38,706 nucleotides of DNA, from assembly GCA_017417045.1 (NCBI GenBank), contig JAFPZZ010000054.1, positions 1-38,706 of the forward strand, written 5' to 3'. Position 1 is the first letter of the stretch, and every line of letters starts with the position of its first letter. Shown in pieces: positions 8,340 through 18,301 of this stretch. The translations under genes were made by a program, and so were the position numbers. The notes below the pieces were generated by a model. The model was not told the DNA's origin and did not search any database. It saw only the letters and a program-made list of their open reading frames with translations. This DNA is from Bacillota bacterium (GTDB lineage Bacteria; Bacillota; Clostridia; Peptostreptococcales; Anaerovoracaceae).

Positions 8340-9644
8340 TTAAAGGCTCTCTTCTATCCTTTCTACGATGCTTCTCAGCTCCGGATCTCTTTCCATATCT
8401 TCTTTGACCTTGTTGTGACTGTACATTATGGTCGTATGGTTTCTGTTTCCGAAGTATTCCGCTATCTTTTCAAGGGAATAATTTGTTTTTTCCTTTGAAA
8501 GATAAATGGCTATCTGCCTGGGATATGCTATCTCCCTGGATCTCTTGGCCGATTCGATATCTGCTGTGCTTATTCCGAAATATTCTGCTACCTTTTCCTT
8601 TATGATATCCGGAGTCACATCTGCGGCCTTGATATTGTAGACGTCCGTGAGTATGGATTTTGCGTAATCCTTGGTTATAGGCCTGTGCTCGAGGTTCGCG
8701 AAGGTTATAACTCTGTTGAATGCGCTCTCGAGCTCTCTGATATTGGTCTGTATCCCCTGCGCTATGAGGTCGATAGCTGCCGAAACTCCCGGATCGCTGT
8801 AGTCTATATTCTCTATCTCAGCCTTTTTATGAAGTATAGCGACCCTTGTCTCGTAATCCGGGATCTGTATGTCAACTATCATTCCTCCGGCGAATCTGGA
8901 GGTCAGCCTTTCCGGGATATCTCCGAGGTCCTTAGGCGGTTTATCTGAAGATAGCACTATCTGCTTCTTGGCGCTGGTAAGGGTCTCGAAGGTATTGAAT
9001 ATCTCGTTCACTGTTCCGGCCTTGCCGGCTATGAACTGGATATCGTCTATCATGAGTATGTCGACGGTCCTGTATTTTTTGCGGAAATCGTCTATGGTCT
9101 TGTTTCCTACGGCCTGAACGTATTCATTTGTGAAGGTCTCGGATGAGATGTAAAGAACCTTCTTTTTTGGATGATTTCTTCTTACGTACTGGCCTATTGC
9201 GTGCATCAGGTGAGTCTTTCCAAGGCCCGATCCTCCGTAAATAAAAAGAGGATTGAGTTTTTTGTTGTACCCTTCCGCTACGGTGAGTGCCGTGACGAAA
9301 GCCAGCCTGCTGTTTTCGCCTTCTACGAAGGAGTCAAAGGTGTATCTGGGATCGAACTGATCCTCGTTTGGAAAGCTCTCTTCTCCTTTTTTATCGGACA
9401 CAACAAGGCTGCAGGGCCTTCCGAAGGCTTCCTGCGTAGCATCGGATATATCGTTTTTGTACCTGTCGATGTTGATCTGAGATATCTCGGGGTTGTTTGA
9501 AAAGACCACTATAGCCGAGTCTTTTTCCCTGAATCTCTGAGGAACGAGTTCGCCGAAAAACAGGTCGACCCTATATTTCTGGATCCTGTCCGTGAGGTAG
9601 TCCAGAGTCTGTTCCCATTTCTGATTTAACTCCGCTCTTTCCAT
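8340..9644 (-). CDS. dnaA: Chromosomal replication initiator protein DnaA
   Basis: AAA+ ATPase that binds origin boxes and melts DNA for replication start. The 434-residue form starting at 9644 (MERAELNQKWEQTL) has domain I, a short linker, Walker A GGSGLGKTHLM, Walker B ILMIDDIQFI, sensor and arginine-finger regions, and the C-terminal DNA-binding signature NRNHTTIMYSHNKV. A frame to 9695 exists, but the extra 17 residues are atypical and would start inside a palindrome. No strong ribosome site is visible for either start. It is transcribed toward dnaN and recF, away from the origin. Confidence 0.96.
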   Translation of the reverse strand: MERAELNQKWEQTLDYLTDRIQKYRVDLFFGELVPQRFREKDSAIVVFSNNPEISQINIDRYKNDISDATQEAFGRPCSLVVSDKKGEESFPNEDQFDPRYTFDSFVEGENSRLAFVTALTVAEGYNKKLNPLFIYGGSGLGKTHLMHAIGQYVRRNHPKKKVLYISSETFTNEYVQAVGNKTIDDFRKKYRTVDILMIDDIQFIAGKAGTVNEIFNTFETLTSAKKQIVLSSDKPPKDLGDIPERLTSRFAGGMIVDIQIPDYETRVAILHKKAEIENIDYSDPGVSAAIDLIAQGIQTNIRELESAFNRVITFANLEHRPITKDYAKSILTDVYNIKAADVTPDIIKEKVAEYFGISTADIESAKRSREIAYPRQIAIYLSKEKTNYSLEKIAEYFGNRNHTTIMYSHNKVKEDMERDPELRSIVERIEESL

Positions 9645-9675
9645 AAAAACTGCGCATATTCCCCTATTCTGATTA

Positions 9676-9697
9676 TTGTGAAAATATTTTATCACAA
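9676..9697. promoter_or_regulatory. Inverted repeat upstream of dnaA, operator-like
   Basis: TTGTGA and TCACAA are separated by ten A/T bases, giving a symmetric 22-bp site 32 bases before the chosen dnaA start. It could bind a dimeric regulator of dnaA or be part of the unwinding region. No factor can be assigned from sequence alone. Confidence 0.5.
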
Positions 9698-9699
9698 CT

Positions 9700-10020
9700 G
9701 CAGTCCCATGATTTAGGAGAAAGAGAAAACAAAAAATCTGAGAAAACGCGCCGGATACATCATATTGTGTTTTGAAAATATTTACAGAACACAGTTTTAC
9801 ACAGGCGAGTATCGTTGAAATTTCAATGTTTATTTAGTATTGCACAGGGTTTTGCACAAAATGTGCAAAACTTTATGCACTTTTTGAACATATCCAATAT
9901 CTTGTATGTAAAGGCCAAGACGAGTAAAAAAACGTTCCAAAATAATATAGCGCACAAAGCGCGTTTTCCCATAAGTTTTTTTGCTTATTGCTTGATGTAT
10001 GACTTAAAAATTGCTATAAT
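9700..10020. other. oriC: Replication origin region (oriC) with DnaA boxes
   Basis: This AT-rich, gene-free gap between divergent dnaA and gyrB has clustered 9-mers: TTTTACACA (9795-9803), TATTGCACA (9838-9846), TTTTGCACA (9850-9858) with its exact reverse complement at 9862-9870 after an AAA spacer, TTATGCACT (9873-9881) and TTTTGAACA (9882-9890). They resemble the classical TTATCCACA but prefer TTTTGCACA. Gene direction switches here from minus to plus, which supports bidirectional replication from this point. The unwinding element is probably one of the A/T-only stretches on either side. Confidence 0.82.
9992..10020 (+). promoter_or_regulatory. Promoter for gyrB-gyrA
   Basis: TTGATG (9992-9997) and a perfect TATAAT (10015-10020) are separated by 17 bases. 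The predicted start near 10027 leaves a leader of about 50 bases before gyrB. Confidence 0.8.
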
Positions 10021-10039
10021 TTATCAGTTAAAAACATGA

Positions 10040-12004
<1,965 letters not shown>

Positions 12005-12015
12005 GGTACGGAAAA

Positions 12016-14556
12016 ATGGCAGAAAAACAGCAGGAAATAACAAACGAAAAGATACTCCAGCACGAGATATACGAGGAGATGAAGCGCTCGTACATCGACT
12101 ATTCGATGAGCGTCATCGTGGCCCGCGCTCTGCCGGACGTGCGCGACGGCCTCAAGCCCGTGCACAGGCGCATACTCTACGGCATGAGCACCCTAGGCAA
12201 CACCCCGGACAAGCCTCATAAGAAATCCGCGAGGATAGTCGGCGAGGTAATGGGTAAATACCACCCGCACGGCGACTCCTCCATATACGATGCCATGGTC
12301 AGGCTCGCGCAGCCCTGGAACATGAGGTACCCGCTCGTGGACGGCCACGGCAACTTCGGCTCCATGGACGGCGACGGCGCCGCGGCTTCCAGGTACACCG
12401 AGGCCCGCATGGCGCCCTTCGCGCTCGAGATGCTGAGGGACATCGACAAGGACACCGTCGACTTCGCCCCCAACTACGACGGTGAGGAGGACGAGCCCGT
12501 CGTACTGCCCGCGAGGTTCCCGAACCTCCTGGTCAACGGCTCCAACGGCATAGCCGTAGGCATGGCGACCTCCATACCGCCCCACAACCTCCGCGAGGTC
12601 ATAAAGGGCACGGTCCAGCTCATCGCGCATCCGGATATGAGCAGCGAGGAGCTGATGAAGCACATCAAGGGCCCGGACTTTCCGACCGGAGCGACCATAG
12701 TCGGCCGCAGCGGCATCAGGGACGCCTATACCACGGGACAGGGCAAGGTCAAGGTCCGCGCCAAGGCGGTCATCGAGGAAGGCTCCAGAGGCACAGTCTC
12801 CATCATCTTCAACGAGATCCCCTACGGCATAAACAAGGCCTCCATGATAGAGCGCATCGCGGAGCTCGTCCGCGACAAGAAGCTCGAGGGCATCAAGGAC
12901 ATACGCGACGAGTCCTCCAAGGGCGAGGTGCGCGTGGTCATAGACCTCAAGAAGGACGCAAATCCCCGCGTCATGCTCAACAGGCTGTACAAGCACACCG
13001 ACCTTGAGACCAACTTCAGCATCATCATGATAGCCCTGGTCGACGGAAGGCCGCGCCTGCTGACGCTTAAAGAAGTGCTCGAGGAGTACATCAAGCACCA
13101 GAAGGAGGTCCTGACCCGCAGGACGCGCTACGACCTCGCCAAGGCAGAGGCAAGGGCTCACATACTCGAGGGCTACAGGATAGCGCTCGACAATATAGAC
13201 GAGATCATCAAGACCATAAGGGAAGCCTACGACGACGCCAGGGAGCGCCTGATGGCGCGCTTCGGGCTCTCGCAGATCCAGGCCCAGGCCATACTCGAGA
13301 TGCAGCTCAGGAGGCTGCAGGGCCTCGAAAGAGACAAGATCGAGGCTGAGTACGAAGAGCTCGAAAAGAAGATAGCCTACTACAAGAGCCTGCTCGCCGA
13401 CGAGATCCTGCTCATGGGAGTCGTAAGGGACGAGCTCATCGAGGTCGCCGGCAAGTGGGGCGACGATCGCCGCACCGAGATCATCGCCGACGAAGACGAG
13501 CTCGACGAATCCGAGCTCATCGAGGAGCAGGACGTCGTAGTCACTATATCCCACCTCGGATACATCAAGAGGGTCTCCGCGGACACCTACAAGACCCAGA
13601 GAAGGGGCGGCAAGGGCATAACGGGCCAGTCCACCAGGGAGAACGACTTCGTACGCCACCTGATAAGCTGCTCGTCGCACGACACGCTCTCGGTGTTCAC
13701 GAACTGCGGCAGGGTGTATACTATCAAGGCCTACGAGCTGCCCGAGGCGGCGAGGACCGCGAAGGGCACCCCGGCCATCAACTTCCTGAACATGATGCAG
13801 CATGAGCGCATAACCAGCGTGCTGCCGTTCAGGCCCTCGGACGAGGACAAGTACCTGATAGCCGTCACCAAGAACGGCATCATCAAGAAGACCCCGATCT
13901 CCGAGTACATCACCAACAGAAAGACCGGCCTCGTGGCGATAAAGCTCAAGGAGGGCGACGAGCTCGTGGGCATCAAGGAATCCACCGGCAAGTCCACGGT
14001 CATCATAGTCACCGCTCAGGGCAAGTCCATCAGCTTCAGCGAGGAGGACGTCAGGCCCATGGGCAGGGCGGCCGGAGGCGTCAGAGCCATAGACCTCGGC
14101 AAGGGCGACCGCGTCGTATCCATGGAGCTCGCCGAAAAGAGCGAGGAGCTTCTGGTCGTCACCAAGAACGGCTACGGGAAGCGCTCACCGGTCAAGGAAT
14201 ACAGGATACAGACCAGGGGCGGCAAGGGCCTCCTGACCTACGACAAGACCAAGTTCGACAAGACGGGCGAGCTCATAGGAGCCATGACCGTAAGGGATGA
14301 CGACGACATCTTCCTCATCAACAGCGACGGCGTCATCATACGCATCAGCGCGTCCGAGGTATCAAGGCTCGGCCGCACCACCCAGGGCGTCAAGATCATG
14401 AAGGTCGAGGGAGATACCGAGATCGTCGCGATGGCCAGGGCCATAAGGGAAGACGCCGAGGAAGCTCCGCAGGAGGAGGAAAAGCCCGCCAAGGCCAAGA
14501 AGGAGAGCGGCGGTAAGGACGACGGGAGCGAACAGCTCACGCTCATAGAGGAATAA
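12016..14556 (+). CDS. gyrA: DNA gyrase subunit A
   Basis: Breakage-reunion subunit of gyrase. The 846-residue product has the catalytic tyrosine region AASRYTEARM, the quinolone-determining region HPHGDSSIYDAMVRLAQ, the coiled-coil domain, and a C-terminal beta-pinwheel including the QRRGGKGI gyrase-box-like motif. Serine and aspartate occupy the two positions most often changed in quinolone resistance (E. coli 83 and 87), so target-based resistance is not predicted. The acidic/lysine-rich tail is a common variable end. It is probably co-transcribed with gyrB. Confidence 0.98.
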   Translation: MAEKQQEITNEKILQHEIYEEMKRSYIDYSMSVIVARALPDVRDGLKPVHRRILYGMSTLGNTPDKPHKKSARIVGEVMGKYHPHGDSSIYDAMVRLAQPWNMRYPLVDGHGNFGSMDGDGAAASRYTEARMAPFALEMLRDIDKDTVDFAPNYDGEEDEPVVLPARFPNLLVNGSNGIAVGMATSIPPHNLREVIKGTVQLIAHPDMSSEELMKHIKGPDFPTGATIVGRSGIRDAYTTGQGKVKVRAKAVIEEGSRGTVSIIFNEIPYGINKASMIERIAELVRDKKLEGIKDIRDESSKGEVRVVIDLKKDANPRVMLNRLYKHTDLETNFSIIMIALVDGRPRLLTLKEVLEEYIKHQKEVLTRRTRYDLAKAEARAHILEGYRIALDNIDEIIKTIREAYDDARERLMARFGLSQIQAQAILEMQLRRLQGLERDKIEAEYEELEKKIAYYKSLLADEILLMGVVRDELIEVAGKWGDDRRTEIIADEDELDESELIEEQDVVVTISHLGYIKRVSADTYKTQRRGGKGITGQSTRENDFVRHLISCSSHDTLSVFTNCGRVYTIKAYELPEAARTAKGTPAINFLNMMQHERITSVLPFRPSDEDKYLIAVTKNGIIKKTPISEYITNRKTGLVAIKLKEGDELVGIKESTGKSTVIIVTAQGKSISFSEEDVRPMGRAAGGVRAIDLGKGDRVVSMELAEKSEELLVVTKNGYGKRSPVKEYRIQTRGGKGLLTYDKTKFDKTGELIGAMTVRDDDDIFLINSDGVIIRISASEVSRLGRTTQGVKIMKVEGDTEIVAMARAIREDAEEAPQEEEKPAKAKKESGGKDDGSEQLTLIEE

Positions 14557-14661
14557 AAGGCCCGGACGGGCGAATGACCGCGGGTCAACAGGGCGATATT
14601 CCTGCCCCGCCAGCGGAAAAGGCGCCCGGACCGTCCGCATATCAAGATTCGGAGGATGAAA

Positions 14662-15645
14662 ATGAAGAGAGTTTTTTCCGGCGTACAGCCGACCGGCAAC
14701 ATCCATCTCGGAAACTACCTCGGAGCGCTCGTGCAGTTCCCCGAGCTGCAGCAGGACAACGAATGCCTCTACTGCATAGTCGACGAACACGCTATCACCG
14801 TTCCGCAGGACCCCAAGGAGCTTAAAAAACACATACTGGACGTCGCGGCGCTCTACATCGCCGTGGGCATAGACCCGAAGAAGTCCATAGTCTTCGTGCA
14901 GTCCGAGGTCTCCGCGCACGCGGAGCTCGGCTGGATACTCATCTGCGCCTCCAACACCGGCGAGCTCTTCCGCATGACCCAGTTCAAGGCGAAGAGTCAC
15001 GGCAAGGAGTCCGTGGGAACGGGCCTTCTGACCTATCCTGCGCTCATGGCGGCGGACATACTGCTCTACGACACCGACATCGTGCCCGTGGGCAATGACC
15101 AGAAGCAGCACATCGAGCTCACCAGGGACCTCGCTATCAGGGTCAACAACAAGTACGGCAAGACCTTCGTCGTTCCCGACGGCAGGTTCCTCAAGGCCGG
15201 CGCCAGGATAATGGCGCTGGACGACCCCACGGCCAAGATGAGCAAGAGCGCGGTCAACGAGATGAGCCGTATCTCCCTGCTCGACGAGCCCTCCAAGATC
15301 AAGAAGGCCATCATGCGCGCGACCACCGATTCCGAGGGCAGCGTGCGCTTCGACATGGAAAATAAGCCCGGCATCAGCAACCTTATGAACATCTACAGCG
15401 CCTTCTCCGGAAAGAGTCTCGAAGACATCGAAAAGGATTACGAGGGCCACGGCTACGGCGATTTCAAGAAGGACCTCGTGGAGCTCACCGTAGACGGCCT
15501 CGCGCCCATCAAGGCGCATTACGAAGAGATCAGGTACTCGGACGAGCTCGTGCGGACTCTGCACGAGGGCGCGGAAAGGGCCGACGCCATCGCGCAGAAG
15601 ACCATGAAGAGGGTCAGGGAGAAGTTCGGTCTGGGACTCGAATAG
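14662..15645 (+). CDS. trpS: Tryptophan--tRNA ligase
   Basis: Class I aminoacyl-tRNA synthetase charging tRNA-Trp. The 327-residue product has the HIGH-type signature in PTGNIHLGNYLGA and the KMSKS loop (TAKMSKS). Two nearby ATGs at 14656 and 14662 are in frame. GGAGG abuts the first and lies 6 bases from the second, so the second is chosen; it also gives the family-like N-terminus MKRVFSGVQPTG. The 105-base gap after gyrA has no recognisable T-box. Confidence 0.97.
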   Translation: MKRVFSGVQPTGNIHLGNYLGALVQFPELQQDNECLYCIVDEHAITVPQDPKELKKHILDVAALYIAVGIDPKKSIVFVQSEVSAHAELGWILICASNTGELFRMTQFKAKSHGKESVGTGLLTYPALMAADILLYDTDIVPVGNDQKQHIELTRDLAIRVNNKYGKTFVVPDGRFLKAGARIMALDDPTAKMSKSAVNEMSRISLLDEPSKIKKAIMRATTDSEGSVRFDMENKPGISNLMNIYSAFSGKSLEDIEKDYEGHGYGDFKKDLVELTVDGLAPIKAHYEEIRYSDELVRTLHEGAERADAIAQKTMKRVREKFGLGLE

Positions 15646-15664
15646 ACCGTAGGAGGCACAGCAA

Positions 15665-16750
15665 ATGGATAAGATAAGGCTCGGCGTCGTCTTCGGAGGC
15701 AGGTCCACGGAGCACGAGGTCTCGAGAGTCTCCGCGGCGCACGTCATAGAGGCCGCGGACAGAGAAAAATACGACGTCGTCATGATAGGCATCACGCAGG
15801 AAGGCCGCTGGCTGCTCTACGAGGGCCCCACAGACGCCCTTCGCGACGGCAGCTGGCAGGCAAAGGCCGAGGCTGACCTCGCCGCCGACCCCGCGCATTT
15901 CGGCATCAGCGTCATAGGAAACGCCGGACGCCAGCTGAAGGACATGATAGACTTCGCCCTGCCCATACTCCACGGCATGAACGGCGAGGACGGCAGCGTC
16001 CAAGGGCTCTTCCAGCTCATGGACATCCCCTACGGCGGCAGCGGCATCACCGGATCCGCGGCGGCCATGGACAAGATAATCGCAAAGAAGATCTTCGAGG
16101 CCGAGGGCATACCCCAGACCCCATACATCGACTTTCTCTCCTGCGACATAGGGCCGGACATCATCGCCCGCATCAACCGCGAGCTCAAATATCCCATATT
16201 CATCAAGCCCGTGAACATGGGCTCCTCGATAGGCATCACCAAGGTGCATAAGCCCGAAGAGCTGCTCCCCGCGATCAGGTTCGCCGCCAAGTTCGACAAC
16301 AGGCTGCTCGCGGAGCAGGGCGTCGACTGCCGCGAGATCGAGGTGGCCGTCATGGGCAACGACAGGCCCAGGGCCTGGCAGCTCGGCGAGATCATCGTAG
16401 GCGCCGAATTCTACGACTACGAGGACAAATACGTCAGCGGCGTCAGCTATCCCGAGATCCCCGCGAAGATCTCCGACCACATGAGGGAAAAGATCCTGCG
16501 CATGGCCGAAAAGGCCTACGCCGCGCTCGACTGCGCCGGCTTCTCGAGGGTAGACTTCATGATCGACCGCAAGACCGACGCCGTCTACCTCAACGAGATC
16601 AACACCATCCCCGGTTTTACGCCCATCAGCATGTTCCCCATGCTCATGCAGAACGCCGGCGTCAGCTACTCCACCATAGTCGACATGATAGTCGAGTACG
16701 GCATGGAGCGCGCCAAGCAGCAGGACGCAAGGCAGAGCGCGAGGGTGTAG
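15665..16750 (+). CDS. ddl: D-alanine--D-alanine ligase
   Basis: ATP-grasp enzyme making the D-Ala-D-Ala dipeptide for peptidoglycan precursors in the cytoplasm. The 361-residue product has the N-terminal VVFGGRSTEHEVS motif, LPILHGMNGEDGSVQG, FIKPVNMGSSIGI and the C-terminal NEINTIPGFTPISMFP. The YDYEDKY omega-loop region keeps tyrosine where D-lactate ligases of intrinsically vancomycin-resistant bacteria carry phenylalanine, so a normal D-Ala-D-Ala terminus is expected. GGAGG lies 8 bases before the ATG. It follows trpS by 19 bases and may share its transcript. Confidence 0.96.
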   Translation: MDKIRLGVVFGGRSTEHEVSRVSAAHVIEAADREKYDVVMIGITQEGRWLLYEGPTDALRDGSWQAKAEADLAADPAHFGISVIGNAGRQLKDMIDFALPILHGMNGEDGSVQGLFQLMDIPYGGSGITGSAAAMDKIIAKKIFEAEGIPQTPYIDFLSCDIGPDIIARINRELKYPIFIKPVNMGSSIGITKVHKPEELLPAIRFAAKFDNRLLAEQGVDCREIEVAVMGNDRPRAWQLGEIIVGAEFYDYEDKYVSGVSYPEIPAKISDHMREKILRMAEKAYAALDCAGFSRVDFMIDRKTDAVYLNEINTIPGFTPISMFPMLMQNAGVSYSTIVDMIVEYGMERAKQQDARQSARV

Positions 16751-16885
16751 GGATTATAGGGCGCAGGAGGCTTTCGGCCGGATGGCGGACGATCGGCCGC
16801 CGAAGACCAGCTGCGGCAACCATGAGCCTGCGGCCGGCGCGCCGAGCGCAGATCAGGATGCGGCGCCGCGAAGCCCCGAAATCTG

Positions 16886-16914
16886 TTGACAATCTGAAAA
16901 AACAAAGGTATATT
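16886..16914 (+). promoter_or_regulatory. Promoter of tRNA-Pro
   Basis: TTGACA (16886-16891) and TATATT (16909-16914) are separated by 17 bases, giving a start near 16921, about 23 bases before the mature tRNA. Confidence 0.85.
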
Positions 16915-16921
16915 TAATTTT

Positions 16922-16939
16922 GCTGTCAGAACTGACAGC
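16922..16939 (+). promoter_or_regulatory. Perfect palindrome in the tRNA-Pro leader
   Basis: GCTGTCAG and CTGACAGC are exact reverse complements separated by AA. The site covers the predicted transcription start and the first 18 bases of the precursor. It could be an operator overlapping the start or a 5' hairpin for RNase processing. Confidence 0.6.
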
Positions 16940-16943
16940 GCAT

Positions 16944-17019
16944 CCGGGTGTAGCGCAGATGGTAGCGTGCTTGGTTCGGGACCAAGAGGCCGTGGGTTCA
17001 AATCCCGCCACTCGGACCA
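16944..17019 (+). tRNA. tRNA-Pro (anticodon CGG)
   Basis: A complete 76-base cloverleaf can be drawn: a 7-bp acceptor stem (CCGGGTG / CACTCGG with one G-U), D arm GCGC / GCGT, anticodon stem CTTGG / CCAAG with loop TTCGGGA giving anticodon CGG and G37, and T arm with TTCAAAT. A73 and an encoded CCA end follow. It reads CCG proline codons. Confidence 0.95.
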
Positions 17020-17090
17020 TAAAAACAGAGACGGGTCATCCCGTCTCTGTTTTTATGTATGAAATGAAGGGATCAGAACCCGAGAGGGCG
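17012..17090 (+). repeat. Left copy of the tRNA 3'-end/flank repeat
   Basis: TCGGACCATAA at the tRNA end, then a hairpin, then a block reading GAACCCGAGAGGGCG at 17076-17090. The same order and nearly the same spacing recur at 18192-18271. Together they bracket the AT-richer regulator gene. Confidence 0.55.
17021..17054 (+). terminator. Rho-independent terminator of tRNA-Pro
   Basis: A 15-bp perfect stem (5' arm 17021-17035, 3' arm 17040-17054, loop TCAT) ends in a run of T residues directly after the CCA end. Confidence 0.93.
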
Positions 17091-17354
17091 AGAGAGCCGT
17101 TTTCGTTGGCGGAGAAAAGGCAACTCAAGCACTTTGGAGTAAAAAGGAACTCCGCATGGGAGGTGCCGAAATAGATCAGCATCGACTGAAGATGGAAAAC
17201 GGGTAATCTGCAAAGAAATGAAGAATGGAAAACGCAAAGATTCTTTGCTCCGGTTTTTCAGCGATCGTCAAAGCACTTTGATGGACTCTGTAATACAATA
17301 ACAATATACTGACCGCGTAATTCATAGTTACGGAACATTCAAAGGAACATTCAG

Positions 17355-18113
17355 ATGGAACTGGGAAAAAGGATCAATGAGATCAGAAAAGACCATGGTC
17401 TCACACAGGAAGGCCTGGCAGAGATCTGCAGCGTTACACGGCAGACTATCTCCAACTGGGAAAACGGCAAGAGCTATCCCGATCTTGAGATCCTTGTCCT
17501 CATCAGCGACACCTTTGATGTTTCTTTGGATGCATTGCTGAAAGGAGACAGGAAAATGGTCAGTGAGATCACCAAGGAGCAGAAGCATGGAAAAAACTTT
17601 GCGGGCAAGCTAATCATCTCGATCGTTCTTACAATTGCAATCGTTATAGGTGCGTATTCGATCCTTTACACCCATGAGACCTTCGTTCCGTATGAGGAAT
17701 CCGGTGTCACAGTAAGCGATAACGGAGCGATGTATACGGACAGGAATTACAGCTGTTATTACGGAAGTTTCTATGTGACAGAGACGGTGGAGGAAGAAAA
17801 ATGCTGCGTAGAATTTGTATATCTCACCAGGAGCATTTACTCACAATACTTTGAAAAAAAGCCTGGTTCGCGGATCACGATCGCAAATTATAGCGAACCG
17901 CCCGGGCAGATCAACGACAACGGAAAAGTCTATAATGAGATCATTACCGAGGTGTACTACTTGCCGGAGAAATACGTAGTTGAACAGGGTTTGCTGAAGG
18001 GAAAGCATGCGCAGCTGATCCCTGCAAATACTTCAGAAGAGGAAGCGCAGTCGATCATCCAACAGATAAAAGAGGATTCCGTTTTGCTTTGGAAACGTGA
18101 TCGATCAATATAG
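17355..18113 (+). CDS. Membrane-anchored XRE-family HTH regulator
   Basis: The 252-residue product starts with a Cro/C1-type helix-turn-helix (about 1-62, including GLTQEGLAEICSVTRQTISN and WENGKSYPD). One transmembrane helix follows (about 83-103, LIISIVLTIAIVIGAYSIL), then an extracytoplasmic domain of about 145 residues with no family I recognise. This layout suggests a one-component sensor that binds DNA from the membrane. AAAGGAA precedes the ATG by 7 bases. The gene is more AT-rich and uses AGA/ATC codons more than its neighbours. It sits alone between tRNA-Pro and a copy of the tRNA 3' end, which suggests acquisition by transfer. Its targets are unknown. Confidence 0.88.
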   Translation: MELGKRINEIRKDHGLTQEGLAEICSVTRQTISNWENGKSYPDLEILVLISDTFDVSLDALLKGDRKMVSEITKEQKHGKNFAGKLIISIVLTIAIVIGAYSILYTHETFVPYEESGVTVSDNGAMYTDRNYSCYYGSFYVTETVEEEKCCVEFVYLTRSIYSQYFEKKPGSRITIANYSEPPGQINDNGKVYNEIITEVYYLPEKYVVEQGLLKGKHAQLIPANTSEEEAQSIIQQIKEDSVLLWKRDRSI

Positions 18114-18191
18114 ATATTTCTCTATCGTGTTTAAATGCGGGTCCGGCAGCCCTTGAAAATACAATGGTTTTAACCAGTCCGTTTATGATGA

Positions 18192-18271
18192 TCGGACCAT
18201 AACAAAAGGGAGGACGACTGTCCTCCTTTTGTTATGCGAGATGATAGAAGGGCTTTGAACCAGAGAGGGCG
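18192..18271 (+). repeat. Right copy of the tRNA 3'-end/flank repeat
   Basis: TCGGACCATAA (18192-18202) repeats the last bases of tRNA-Pro and the start of its flank. It is followed by a different hairpin and then GAACCAGAGAGGGCG. The distance between the two blocks is 64 bases, versus 63 in the left copy. The hairpin arms differ from the left copy yet still pair. Confidence 0.55.
18199..18235. terminator. Bidirectional terminator between the HTH gene and the GNAT gene
   Basis: A long stem (arms 18199-18215 and 18220-18235, one bulged G, loop GACT) is flanked by A and T runs. It sits between two convergent genes and could end transcripts from both sides. Confidence 0.75.
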
Positions 18272-18301
18272 GGAGCGTCGGGAGAACGTCCGGCGGACGG
18301 T

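Noticed and set aside
14557..14661. T-box leader before trpS
   Set aside because: The gap is only 105 bases and shows no T-box consensus or terminator.
16920..17174. 84-residue open frame on the plus strand
   Set aside because: It runs through tRNA-Pro and its terminator and has no plausible ribosome site.
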